Part shown: in pieces, positions 26,752 through 35,913 of the stretch
How the letters are laid out: every line of letters begins with the position of its first letter
Position numbering within the stretch: position 1 is the first letter of the stretch
Source of the DNA: Caenimonas sedimenti
Lineage (GTDB): Bacteria; Pseudomonadota; Gammaproteobacteria; Burkholderiales; Burkholderiaceae_C
Length of the DNA stretch: 64,000 nucleotides
Direction of reading: 5' to 3'
Assembly (NCBI RefSeq): GCF_007833165.1
Contig: NZ_VOBQ01000010.1
Location: 1 to 64,000 of the forward strand
Made by a program: the position numbers and the translations under genes
The notes under the pieces: model-generated
Told to the model about the DNA's origin: nothing
What the model saw: only the letters and a program-made list of their open reading frames with translations
Databases searched by the model: none

Positions 26752-28812
26752 ATGCAGCCCATCCTCATTTCCGCCGGCGTCCTCGTCGTTCTCGCCTTCG
26801 TCCTGCTGGCGATGTTCGCGAAGTTCTATCGAAAGATCGAACAGGGCCACGCGCTCATCGTGAACACCATGCGTTCCGAGCCCACGGTCACCTTCACCGG
26901 CTGCATGGTCTACCCGATCATCCACAAGGCGGAGCTGATGGAGATCTCGTTGAAGACCATCGAGATCGACCGTTCGGGCAACGAAGGCCTGATCTGCCGC
27001 GACAACATCCGCGCCGACATCAAGGTGAAGTTCTTCGTGCGCGTCAACAAGACGGCGGAAGACGTCCTGAAGGTGGCGCAGAACGTCGGCTGCGTGCGCG
27101 CCTCCCACCACGAGGCGCTGGAAGACCTGTTCTCGGCCAAGTTCTCCGAGGCGCTGAAGACGGTGGGCAAGTCCATGGACTTCGTCGACCTCTACCAGGC
27201 CCGCGACAACTTCCGCGACGAGATCATCCGCCAGATCGGCGACGACCTCTCGGGCTACGTGCTGGAAGACGCGGCCATCGATTTCCTGGAGCAGACGCCG
27301 CTCTCCAAGCTGGACGCGCACAACATCCTGGACGCGCAGGGCATCAAGAAGATCACCGAACTGACGGCGGTGGAGAGCGTCCGCACCAACGAGTTGCGCC
27401 GCAACGAGGAAATGCAAATCAAGAAGAAGAACGTGGAAACCCAGGAAGCGCTGCTGGAGCTGGAGCGCCAGCAGGCCGACGCCACGGCGCGGCAACACCG
27501 CGAGGTCGCGACCGTGCGCGCCCGCGAGGAGGCCGAGACCGCCAAGATCCAGACCGAGGAGCGCACCAAGTCCGAGATGGCCAAGCTGCAGACCGAGCAG
27601 ACGCTGGCCGTGCAGCAGGAGAACTCGCAGCGCGAGAAGGAAGTGGCGGAGAACAACCGCAAGCGGGCCGTGGCCATCGAGGAAGAGAAGGTGACCCGCG
27701 CCCGCGAGCTGGAGATCGTGGACCGCGAGAAAGAGGTCGCGCTGCAGCGCATCGACAAGGAACGCGCGATCGAAGTGCAGAAAAAGGCGATCGCCGACGT
27801 GATCCGCGAGCGCATCGTGGTCGAGCGCACGGTGGCCGAGCAGGAAGAGGCCATCAAGGAACTGCGCCTGGTGGCCGAGGCCGACCGCACCAAGAAATCC
27901 ACCATCATCCGCGCCGAGGGCCATGCCGAAGAGAAGCTGGTCACCGCCGTGAAGGAAGCCGAGGCGCAAGAGCGCCGCGCGCGCCACAAGGCGACGGAAG
28001 AAACCACCCTGGCCGATGCGCGCCTGAAGGTGGCCGAGAAGACGGCCGAGGCGAAGAAGCGTGAGGCCGAAGGCACCGAGGCCACGACCGCAGCGCCGGG
28101 CCTGGCCGCCGCACGGGTCATGCTGGTCACCGCGGAAGCGACGCAGAAGCAGGGCCTGGCCGAAGCGCAGGTGATCGGCGCCAAGGCGCAGGCGGAGGCC
28201 ACCGGCTTGCAGGCCAAACTCGAAGCCGAAGCCCAGGGCAAGGAGAAGCTGGGCCTGGCCGACGTGGCGGTGCGCACGGCCCAGGCCGACGCGACGGCCA
28301 AGACGGGCGAGGCGGAGGCGCAGACGGTGCAGGCACGGTTCAGCGCGGAAGCGAAGGGGCTGCAGGAGAAGTTCGAGGCCATGAAGGCGATGAGCGTGGA
28401 AACGCGCGACCACGAGGAATTCCGCATGCGGCTCGAGAAGCTGCACATCGAGACGCTCAAGGGCATCGACGCGCAGATGGAGATCGCGCGCGAGCAGGCG
28501 CAGGTGCTGGGCGCCGCGCTGGGCAACGCCAAGATCGAGATGGTCGGCGGCGACGGCGCCTACTTCGAGCGCTTCGTCAACGCGCTGGCGGTCGGCAAGG
28601 GCATCGACGGCGCCATCGCCAAGAGCGACACGCTGAAGATCGCGCTGAAGGACCACCTGAACGGCGAACGCAACGCCGTGGAAGACCTGCAGCGCATGGT
28701 CGGCGCGCTCGGCGGCTCCGCCGGCGAACTGAAGGACCTGACGCTGGCCTCCCTGCTCAGCAAGGTGGGCAAGGACGGCAAGGACAAGGAAGGCCGCAAG
28801 GCGGCCGAATGA
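26752..28812 (+). CDS. Flotillin/YqiK-like SPFH membrane scaffold
   Basis: The 686-residue protein has one N-terminal membrane anchor (about 2-24), an SPFH/band-7 domain (about 30-215), then ~350 residues of Glu/Lys/Ala-rich coiled coil (about 215-560) and a C-terminal flotillin region ending in a Lys-rich tail. Flotillins form large ring- or cage-like oligomers in the inner membrane and shape local lipid order. Longer than most flotillins (~450-550) because of the extended coiled coil. GGAG eight bases before the ATG. Its stop overlaps the next ATG (ATGA). Confidence 0.9.
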   Translation: MQPILISAGVLVVLAFVLLAMFAKFYRKIEQGHALIVNTMRSEPTVTFTGCMVYPIIHKAELMEISLKTIEIDRSGNEGLICRDNIRADIKVKFFVRVNKTAEDVLKVAQNVGCVRASHHEALEDLFSAKFSEALKTVGKSMDFVDLYQARDNFRDEIIRQIGDDLSGYVLEDAAIDFLEQTPLSKLDAHNILDAQGIKKITELTAVESVRTNELRRNEEMQIKKKNVETQEALLELERQQADATARQHREVATVRAREEAETAKIQTEERTKSEMAKLQTEQTLAVQQENSQREKEVAENNRKRAVAIEEEKVTRARELEIVDREKEVALQRIDKERAIEVQKKAIADVIRERIVVERTVAEQEEAIKELRLVAEADRTKKSTIIRAEGHAEEKLVTAVKEAEAQERRARHKATEETTLADARLKVAEKTAEAKKREAEGTEATTAAPGLAAARVMLVTAEATQKQGLAEAQVIGAKAQAEATGLQAKLEAEAQGKEKLGLADVAVRTAQADATAKTGEAEAQTVQARFSAEAKGLQEKFEAMKAMSVETRDHEEFRMRLEKLHIETLKGIDAQMEIAREQAQVLGAALGNAKIEMVGGDGAYFERFVNALAVGKGIDGAIAKSDTLKIALKDHLNGERNAVEDLQRMVGALGGSAGELKDLTLASLLSKVGKDGKDKEGRKAAE

Positions 28813-29366
28813 GGACCTCCGTGACCCAAGCCGTTTTGCGCTGCGCCTGCGAGGCGCGCAATGTCCTCGTGCCCCAGGAACTGCCCGGTGGCCTGCCGGT
28901 TCGCGCGTGCGACGCCTGCGGCGGTTCGGCGCTGGCGATGGGCGACTACCGGCATTGGCGCGACCAGGCCGGGGCCGCAGCCCAGGCCGCCATTGGCCTG
29001 CTGGTGGTCGAAGACCATCCGGCGGCGCGGCCCTGTCCCTCCTGCGCCCGGCTGATGCAGCGCGTGCGCGTCGGCGCCACGCCGGACTTCCGCCTGGACC
29101 GTTGCGCGGCCTGCGCCCTGCTGTGGCTGGACCGCGGCGAATGGGACGCGCTGCGCTCGGCCGGGCTGGCGACCAGCCTGGAGGAGATCCTCAGCGAACG
29201 CTGGCAGCGCGACCTGCAGGCGCAAGAGGTCCGCACGCGCCGCATCGCGCAGTTGCGTGAGAAGCACGGCGCGGAGTGCATGGAGGAACTGGCCCGCATG
29301 CGCGAGTGGCTGGACACGCAGCCGCACCGCGACGAGCTGCTGGCGCTGCTGCGCGCGGGCTGGTAG
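28809..29366 (+). CDS. Zinc-ribbon protein (TFIIB-type zinc finger), flotillin-ATPase linker gene
   Basis: The 185-residue protein has two Cys4 modules: CAC...CDAC (about residues 13-39) and CPSC...CAACALLWLDRGEW (about 77-117). The latter is typical of zf-TFIIB proteins. A charged, helical C-terminus with many Arg and Glu residues follows (about 125-185). Zinc-ribbon proteins of this kind recur beside PspA, SPFH and flotillin genes and are thought to be adaptors. Exact role unknown. It starts in the flotillin stop and ends three bases before the giant ATPase gene. Confidence 0.78.
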   Translation: MRTSVTQAVLRCACEARNVLVPQELPGGLPVRACDACGGSALAMGDYRHWRDQAGAAAQAAIGLLVVEDHPAARPCPSCARLMQRVRVGATPDFRLDRCAACALLWLDRGEWDALRSAGLATSLEEILSERWQRDLQAQEVRTRRIAQLREKHGAECMEELARMREWLDTQPHRDELLALLRAGW

Positions 29367-29369
29367 GCG

Positions 29370-32300
29370 ATGGCGGACGCAGCGGGCGCGCCCGACGGCG
29401 CCACCGAATCCCTGGTTGCGGAAAGCGGAAGCTACGACGTCCTGAAGCAGCGGCTGGCTGCACAGGGCGAGACGCTGCGGGGCAAGGCGCAGGCGCTGAA
29501 CGAAGCGCGGCTGGCCGCCTTCGGCCGCTCCGAGCAGTCGCTGCTGCTGCGCACCCGCGCCCGCACCGAAAACAACTGCGTCGCCCGCGACATCGTGCGC
29601 ATCGGCGACCTGCTGCTGTTCGGCTACAACGTCTTCATCGGCCTGCGCAAGGAAACCGCCATCGGCGACGTGTTCGGGCTGTACCGGCTGGCCGCGCACG
29701 ATGGCGCCGAGGAGCTGGAAGCGGTGCCGCTGGCCGGCAGCTTCCTGGAGGAGGCGCGCTTCGCCGCCGACTTCAAGGAGCTGTACGCCTACTACAAGCA
29801 GGCGCAACTGGTGCAGCTGCGCGTCACGCACGACAAGCTGCTGGCCTCCTTCCGCATCGGCCAGCAGGCGCACGACCTGCGTGTGTTCCGCTGGGCCCTG
29901 CAACCCGACGGTGGGCTGCACTACGTCGACAACCGCGGTGAGCGCGACATCGCGCTGCCGCCCAGCCATGACTTCGAGTGGACGCCGACCACCCGCGAGG
30001 ACCACGTCGGCGGCAAGCATCCGCACATCAACATCCTCGACACGGTGTTCGTCGAGACGGTCGGCGGCGACCTCACCGTCAAGATCGAGAACAACACCGA
30101 AACCGGCCTGGGCATCTACAGCGAGCCGGTGGAGGACAAGACCCAGTCGCTGGCCGACGCCGAAGTCGCCTATGCCCGCGCCGGCCAGCTGGTGCTGCTG
30201 CGGGTGCGGCCGTACCGCGAGCACGCGACGCGCTACCTGGTGTTCAACGCGCGCACGCAGAAGGTCGAGCGGATTGACGGCATCGGCGTCTCGTGCGTGC
30301 AGCTGCCCGAGGACCACGGGATCATTTTTCCCGGCGGCTACTACCTGCAGTCGGGCGAGTTCAAGCATTTCGACCTGCCGGCCGAGGTGCTCGATGACCT
30401 GCGCTTCAAGCGCATGCTGCGTTCACCCAATGGCGAGGACGTGCTCTACGTCTTCTACCAGCCGGTCGGCGGCCACTACGCCCTCTTCACCTACAACCTG
30501 ATCGACAAGACGCTGGCGACGCCGATCGTCGCCAACGGCTATGCGCTGTACCCCGACGGCCGGGTGCTGGTGTTCCTGGCGGGCAAGGGCGAGCCGACCC
30601 GCGTGCATCCGATGCAGTTGTGGCGCACGCCCTTCGCGAGCATCGACCATGCGTCGGCGACGCCGGCCGCCACCGGTTTCTTCGGCCGCATCGGCAATGC
30701 CGAACTGGTGCGCGGCATCTCCGAGCTGATGGGCGTGGCGCGCGCGGTGCGCGAGCAGGCGCCCACGCGCGTGGCCTATGAAGACCTGATCCGGCAATGT
30801 GTCCGCTTGTCCGATGCGTGCTTCTGGCTGGCCGAGCCGGAAGCCGGCGCGGCGCTGGACGATCTGAAAGCCATCGCCGACGGCGCACGTTCGACCCTGG
30901 CCGAGTTCGAGAAGGTCGACCAGATCCGCCGTGAGACCGGGCGGGCGCTGGCCGAGGCCGAGACGCTGCAGAAGGCGCTGATCGGCGAAGTGGCCGCAGC
31001 GTTGTGGCGCAAGCCTGAGCATTTCATCGAAGCCATCGGCCGGTTGCGCGAGCGGCGCGGCGCGCTGGAGATGCTGAAGGAGCTGCGCTTCGCCGACCTG
31101 AAGCGCATCGCCGAGCTCGACGAGCAACTGGTCACCGAGCAGCAGCGCGTCGGCGAACGCGCCCTGCAGTTCCTGGCGCAGGAAACGGCTTTCGACACGC
31201 ACCGGCAGGCGCTGGCCAAGCTGCACGCCGACGTGCCTCATGCCGCCACCACCAGCGGCCTGCAGGTGATCCTGGACCAGCTCGACGAAACCGCGGCGGG
31301 CCTGGACCTGCTGACGGAGCAGTTGGCCTGCCTGCCGGGCAGCGACGCGGTGCTGCGCACGCAGATCCTGGACCGCATCTCGACGCTGTACACCGACATC
31401 AACAAGCTGCGCGCCGATGCGCGCAACAAGCGCAAGTCGCTGGGTGCGACGGAAGCGGCGGCCGAATTCGGCGCGCAGTTCAAGCTGTTCGGCCAGGCGG
31501 TGGAGAACGCACTCGAATTCGCGGACTCGCCGGAGAAGTGCGACGAATCGCTGACGCGCCTGCTGGCGCAACTGGAGGAGTTGGAAGGCCGCTTCGCCGA
31601 GCAGGAGGCTTTCGTCGCCGACATCGCGGCCAAGCGCGAAGCCGTGTACGAGGCGCTGTCGGCGCGCAAGCAGGCGCTGGCGCAGGCGCGGCAGCAGCGC
31701 GTGCGCGGCCTGGTGGAAGCCGCCGGGCGAATTCTCGATGGCGCGGCCAAGCGCGCGACGCAGTTCGAGTCGGCCGAGCAGGTGCACAGCTACTTCGCGG
31801 CCGACATCCTCATCGCCAAGCTGCGCAAGCTGATCGCCGACGCGCGCACGCTCGGCGCCGGCGTCGCGGCCGACGAACTGGAAACGCGCCTGAAGACCAG
31901 CCGCGACCAGGCGCTGCGGTCCGTGCGCGACCAGCGCGAGCTGATGTCCGGTGGCGGCGACACCATCCAGCTCGGCAAGCATGCATTCACCGTGCAGCGC
32001 CAGCCGCTGGACCTGACCTTGGTGCCCGCCGGCGAAGGCCTGGCGTTCCACCTCACCGGCACCGACTACAGCGCGCCGGTGCGCGACGATCGCCTGCTGA
32101 CGCTGAAGGCTTACTGGGACCAGGCGCTGCCGTCGGAGACGGCACAGTTGTCGCGCGCGGAATACCTGGCCGGCAACCTGCTGGAAGCCGGCGGGCTGAC
32201 GGCCCAGGCCGACGACGCCACGCTGCTTGAGGCCGTGCGCCAGTTCGCCGCGCGCCACTACCAGCACGGCTACGACAAGGGCGTGCACGACGAAGACGCC

Positions 32301-34493
32301 GCGCGCATCCTGCGCGAGCTGCTGCGCATGCGGGACGAAGCCGGGCTGCTGGCCTGGGGGCCCGCGGAGCGCGCGCTGGCGCTGCTGTACTGGCAGGACG
32401 GCCGATTCGGTGGCGAGCGCGAATCGCTGCAGCGCCGCGCCCGTGCCGCCTTGCAGGTCCAGCAGTTGTTCGGCGACGCGAGCGCCCTGGGGCAGCTGGA
32501 AGGCGAATGCGCGCAAGCGTTGGAAACCTTTGCCGATGCGATCGATTTCCAGGGCGCCGGAGACGAAAGCGACGATGCCACGCTCTGCCGCCAGGCCGCC
32601 GCCTACCTGGTGCGTGAAGTCGCCAACGAAAGCGGTGCGGAGGTGTGGTGCATCAGCGGGGCCGGTGAAGACCTGGCGCAGGCCCTGCTGCGCGAACTTG
32701 AACGCGTGGCCCGCCTGGGCGATTGGCGGCGTGACCTCGAGGCGGGCGAGCCGGCCGAACGCTGGCTGCTGGCGCGCAGCTGGGTGCGCGGTTTCGCGCA
32801 ATCGGCGCAGCCGCAGTCCCTGGTCTGGGCCGACGATGCGGCCAGCCTGTTGGCCGTGCCGGTGCGCCGGCACCGCATCAACGCGACGCTCGACGCGGAG
32901 GTGGCTGGCCTGCGCAGCGAACACGCGCGCATCGTCGATGGCAAATTGGCCGTCAACCTCAACGACTTCCGCAGGCGCTTCGCCGCGCACAAATTGCACG
33001 CCGAGCCCGGCTTCGCCGAGCTGCAGCGCGTGCGCCACGAAATCCTGGCGGCGGAGAAGGCGCGCCTCGGCCTCGGCCAGTTCCAGGCCAAGCCGCTGCC
33101 GACCTTCGTGCGCAACCGGCTGATCAACGACGTCTACCTGCCGATCCTGGGCGACAACCTGGCCAAGCAGCTGGGCGCGGCCGGCGACGCCACGCGCACC
33201 GACCGCATGGGCCTGCTGCTGCTCATCTCGCCGCCCGGTTATGGCAAGACGACCTTGCTGGAGTACGTGGCGGACCGCCTGGGCTTGATCTTTGTGCGCA
33301 TCAACTGCCCGGCGCTCGGGCACGAGGTGACGTCGCTGGACCCGGCCACCGCGCCGAACAGCGCGGCGCGGCAGGAGCTGGAGAAGCTGACCCTGGGCCT
33401 GGCGATGGGCAGCAACGTGCTGATGTGCCTGGACGACATCCAGCACACCAGCCCGGAATTCCTGCAGAAATTCATCGGCCTGGCGGACGGCACGCGGCGC
33501 ATCGAAGGCGTGTGGAACGGCCAGGCCCGGACCTGGGACCTGCGGGGCAAGCGCTTCGCCATCGCGATGGCAGGCAACCCGTACACCGAGTCGGGCGACG
33601 TCTTCAAGATTCCGGACATGCTGGCGAACCGCTCGGACATCTACAACCTGGGCGACGTGCTGTCGGGGCGCGAGGCGCTGTTCGCGCTGTCGTACCTGGA
33701 GAACTGCCTCACCAGCAACACGGCGCTGCAACCGCTGGCCTCGCGTGACCCGCAGGACGTGCACCGGCTGGTGCGCCTGGCGCAGGGCGAAAGCGTGCCG
33801 GCGAGCGAATTCGCGCATGCCTATGGCGGCGCGGAACTGGACGAGCTGACGCAGCTGATGCGGCGCCTGTTCCGCGCGCGCGACCTGCTGCTGAAGGTGA
33901 ACGCGAGCTACATCGCCTCGGCCGCGCAGCGCGATCTGTACCGCACCGAGCCGCCGTTCAAGCTGCAGGGCAGCTACCGCAACATGACCAAGCTGGCCGG
34001 CCGCATCACCGCGCAGATGAGCGATTCCGAGCTGGATGCGCTGCTGCGCGACCACTACCGCGGCGAGGCCCAGACGCTGACGACCGGGGCCGAGGAAAAC
34101 CTGCTGAAGCTGGCGCACCTGATCGGCTCGCCGACCCCGGACGAGCAGGCGCGCTGGCAAACCATCTGCGCCGATTTCGTGCGGCAGCGCAAGGCCGGCG
34201 GCGCTGACGCCGACGGCAGCACGCGCATCACCAATGCCTTGCTGGACGTGAGCCGCGCGGTCGACGCCTTGAAGCCGCCAAGCGATGTGCAAAGCGAAGG
34301 CCGGCTGATGGCCGACGCGGTGCTGCAACTCGCGGTGACTTACCGCACGATCATCATGCCGCTGATCGCCGCCACCGAGAAACGGCTGGACCTCGACAAG
34401 GACATGCGCGACCGCATCTCCAAGCTGATGGTGATGCAGATGGACCCGCGCGTGAAACCGACACCGGCCAAGAAGAAGGAAGGCGGGGAGTGA
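29370..34493 (+). CDS. Giant coiled-coil AAA+ ATPase, often named DNA repair ATPase
   Basis: The 1707-residue protein has an N-terminal beta-rich region (about 60-420: IGDLLLFGYNVFIGLRK and GGKHPHINILDTVFVET), a long central helical coiled-coil zone (about 450-900) and a C-terminal AAA+ domain (about 1250-1580). The ATPase domain has Walker A PPGYGKTT (about 1288-1295), Walker B LMCLDDIQ (about 1350-1357) and a sensor-like AGNPYTESGD. The database name implies DNA repair, but nothing in the sequence proves DNA binding. As third partner after flotillin and a zinc ribbon, it more likely remodels a membrane-linked or RNA target. No signal or membrane segment. It overlaps the next gene by GTGA. 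Confidence 0.78.
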   Translation: MADAAGAPDGATESLVAESGSYDVLKQRLAAQGETLRGKAQALNEARLAAFGRSEQSLLLRTRARTENNCVARDIVRIGDLLLFGYNVFIGLRKETAIGDVFGLYRLAAHDGAEELEAVPLAGSFLEEARFAADFKELYAYYKQAQLVQLRVTHDKLLASFRIGQQAHDLRVFRWALQPDGGLHYVDNRGERDIALPPSHDFEWTPTTREDHVGGKHPHINILDTVFVETVGGDLTVKIENNTETGLGIYSEPVEDKTQSLADAEVAYARAGQLVLLRVRPYREHATRYLVFNARTQKVERIDGIGVSCVQLPEDHGIIFPGGYYLQSGEFKHFDLPAEVLDDLRFKRMLRSPNGEDVLYVFYQPVGGHYALFTYNLIDKTLATPIVANGYALYPDGRVLVFLAGKGEPTRVHPMQLWRTPFASIDHASATPAATGFFGRIGNAELVRGISELMGVARAVREQAPTRVAYEDLIRQCVRLSDACFWLAEPEAGAALDDLKAIADGARSTLAEFEKVDQIRRETGRALAEAETLQKALIGEVAAALWRKPEHFIEAIGRLRERRGALEMLKELRFADLKRIAELDEQLVTEQQRVGERALQFLAQETAFDTHRQALAKLHADVPHAATTSGLQVILDQLDETAAGLDLLTEQLACLPGSDAVLRTQILDRISTLYTDINKLRADARNKRKSLGATEAAAEFGAQFKLFGQAVENALEFADSPEKCDESLTRLLAQLEELEGRFAEQEAFVADIAAKREAVYEALSARKQALAQARQQRVRGLVEAAGRILDGAAKRATQFESAEQVHSYFAADILIAKLRKLIADARTLGAGVAADELETRLKTSRDQALRSVRDQRELMSGGGDTIQLGKHAFTVQRQPLDLTLVPAGEGLAFHLTGTDYSAPVRDDRLLTLKAYWDQALPSETAQLSRAEYLAGNLLEAGGLTAQADDATLLEAVRQFAARHYQHGYDKGVHDEDAARILRELLRMRDEAGLLAWGPAERALALLYWQDGRFGGERESLQRRARAALQVQQLFGDASALGQLEGECAQALETFADAIDFQGAGDESDDATLCRQAAAYLVREVANESGAEVWCISGAGEDLAQALLRELERVARLGDWRRDLEAGEPAERWLLARSWVRGFAQSAQPQSLVWADDAASLLAVPVRRHRINATLDAEVAGLRSEHARIVDGKLAVNLNDFRRRFAAHKLHAEPGFAELQRVRHEILAAEKARLGLGQFQAKPLPTFVRNRLINDVYLPILGDNLAKQLGAAGDATRTDRMGLLLLISPPGYGKTTLLEYVADRLGLIFVRINCPALGHEVTSLDPATAPNSAARQELEKLTLGLAMGSNVLMCLDDIQHTSPEFLQKFIGLADGTRRIEGVWNGQARTWDLRGKRFAIAMAGNPYTESGDVFKIPDMLANRSDIYNLGDVLSGREALFALSYLENCLTSNTALQPLASRDPQDVHRLVRLAQGESVPASEFAHAYGGAELDELTQLMRRLFRARDLLLKVNASYIASAAQRDLYRTEPPFKLQGSYRNMTKLAGRITAQMSDSELDALLRDHYRGEAQTLTTGAEENLLKLAHLIGSPTPDEQARWQTICADFVRQRKAGGADADGSTRITNALLDVSRAVDALKPPSDVQSEGRLMADAVLQLAVTYRTIIMPLIAATEKRLDLDKDMRDRISKLMVMQMDPRVKPTPAKKKEGGE

Positions 34494-35218
34494 GCCCGCG
34501 ACCGCCGCTGGTTCACATGCTGTGGGTCACGGGACGGCTCAGCCGGCTGGAAACAGTCTGCATGGACAGCTTCATCCAGCAGGGATACCGGCTTGCGCTA
34601 TGGACCTATTCCGGCGTTGACAACGCACCCGCGGCCGCCGACATGCGCGATGCCCGGGACATCCTTCCGGAGTCCGCCATCTTCGTCAACCAGGGTGGCT
34701 CGTATGCCGGCTTCAGCAATGTCTTCCGCTATGGGGTTCTCAGGAAACTGGGGGGCATGTGGGCAGATTCCGATGTGATCGCCATCAAGCCCGCCGGACT
34801 GCTGCCGGCCATCCCGTTCCTCGTCACCGAACGCACCAGCGACGGGAAGCTGAAGATCAACAACAACGTCATCCACAGCCCCGCTCCGAAGAGCGGCGAC
34901 CTGATGGACCTGGCCTTTGCGTATGCCAGTGTGTTCCCGAAAGAACAGCTCACCTGGGGCGACCTTGGCCCGACCTTGCTGACCGGGTTCGTCAACATGC
35001 ACCCGCGGCACGGATACGCAGTCATGGCGCCCGACTTCGCGAATTCGAGCGACTGGTGGACGGCGCCTCACAGCCTGCTCGCTCCCGGGAATTTGCCGGA
35101 TTGCTCCTTCCTGCACCTCTACAACGAGATGTGGCGCAGGGCGGGCGTCGACAAGAATGCGCCGTACCCCGAACAATCCCTCATCGCAGCCGCATTGAGG
35201 AAGGGGCTCGGGGAATGA
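34490..35218 (+). CDS. GT32-like glycosyltransferase (DXD sugar-binding protein)
   Basis: The 242-residue protein resembles capsule or glycan transferases of the GT32 type. The start is PLVHMLWVTGRLSRLE, an acceptor-donor helix has FRYGVLRKLGG and the metal-binding motif is MWADSDVI (DSD, about residue 92). A C-terminal GDLGPTLLTG and FLHLYNEMW follow. Third codon positions carry visibly more A/T than in neighbouring genes, suggesting a later arrival, yet it overlaps the ATPase (GTGA) and the next gene (ATGA) and is fully built into the operon. Target unknown. Confidence 0.68.
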   Translation: MSPRPPLVHMLWVTGRLSRLETVCMDSFIQQGYRLALWTYSGVDNAPAAADMRDARDILPESAIFVNQGGSYAGFSNVFRYGVLRKLGGMWADSDVIAIKPAGLLPAIPFLVTERTSDGKLKINNNVIHSPAPKSGDLMDLAFAYASVFPKEQLTWGDLGPTLLTGFVNMHPRHGYAVMAPDFANSSDWWTAPHSLLAPGNLPDCSFLHLYNEMWRRAGVDKNAPYPEQSLIAAALRKGLGE

Positions 35219-35913
35219 GCGCTTCGGCCGGCACGCCGTTCGCGCTGCTCGTGCAGTCGCTGGCGGACGACCGCCTGGCCGATGACGAAAAGCGCGCGTT
35301 CGCCCAGGCGCTGCGCGAGACCGCGCTGCCGCCCGAGGGCATGAGCCAGTTGCGCAACGAGGCGTTCGGCCTGGCGCGCGAGCGTCTCGCCGGCGGTGGC
35401 GATGCGCAGGTGCTGCTGCGCTGGCTGGAGGGGGTGCTGCGCGCGGTCGACAGCGTGCGGGCGCCGCCGGTGGTGGGCCGCACCACCGCCTGCTTCAGCC
35501 CCGGCATGGACTGCCTGAACACCATCCTGCGGCACTTCCGGGAAGCCAGGCGTAGCGTCGACCTGTGCGTGTTCACCCTGTCGGACGACCGCATCACGCG
35601 CGAGGTGCTGGCCGCCCACCAGCGCGGCGTTGCCTTGCGCTTCGTCACGGACAACACCAAGGAATTCGATGCCGGCAGCGACGTGGCGCAGTTGCGCCGG
35701 GCCGGCGTGCCGGTCGTGGTGGACCGCACCGAGGCCCACATGCACCACAAGTTCGCCATCTTCGATGGTGTGTGGCTGCTGAACGGCAGCTACAACTGGA
35801 CGCGCAGTGCGTGCGATTACAACGAAGAGAACCTGGTGGCGAGCAATGACCCCGGGCTGGTGCGGCAGTTCCAGGGGGAGTTCGAGCAGCTCTGGCAACG
35901 GCTGGGCGCTTAG
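35215..35913 (+). CDS. Phospholipase D-fold protein with one HKD motif (nuclease or lipase)
   Basis: The 232-residue protein has a helical N-terminal ~80 residues and a PLD domain with a single HKD motif: His and Lys in MHHKFAIFD and the following NGSYNWT (about residues 177-197). Single-HKD members such as Nuc, Zucchini and MitoPLD work as homodimers and cut phosphodiester bonds in nucleic acids or cardiolipin. The match to CVFTLSDDRIT and GVALRFVTDN favours this group. It is the last gene of the flotillin operon, and its TAG shares two bases with the stop of the convergent rtcB. No signal peptide, so cytoplasmic. Confidence 0.8.
   Translation: MSASAGTPFALLVQSLADDRLADDEKRAFAQALRETALPPEGMSQLRNEAFGLARERLAGGGDAQVLLRWLEGVLRAVDSVRAPPVVGRTTACFSPGMDCLNTILRHFREARRSVDLCVFTLSDDRITREVLAAHQRGVALRFVTDNTKEFDAGSDVAQLRRAGVPVVVDRTEAHMHHKFAIFDGVWLLNGSYNWTRSACDYNEENLVASNDPGLVRQFQGEFEQLWQRLGA

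Noticed and set aside
27420..28200. Repetitive GAG/AAG/GCC-rich tract as a DNA repeat
   Set aside because: It is the Glu/Lys/Ala coiled coil of flotillin, explained by protein composition.
30423..34328. A 1301-codon open frame antisense to the giant ATPase
   Set aside because: Same shadow effect in high-GC DNA. The plus-strand frame has Walker motifs and a clear operon position; the antisense product is Arg/Gln/His-rich without domains.
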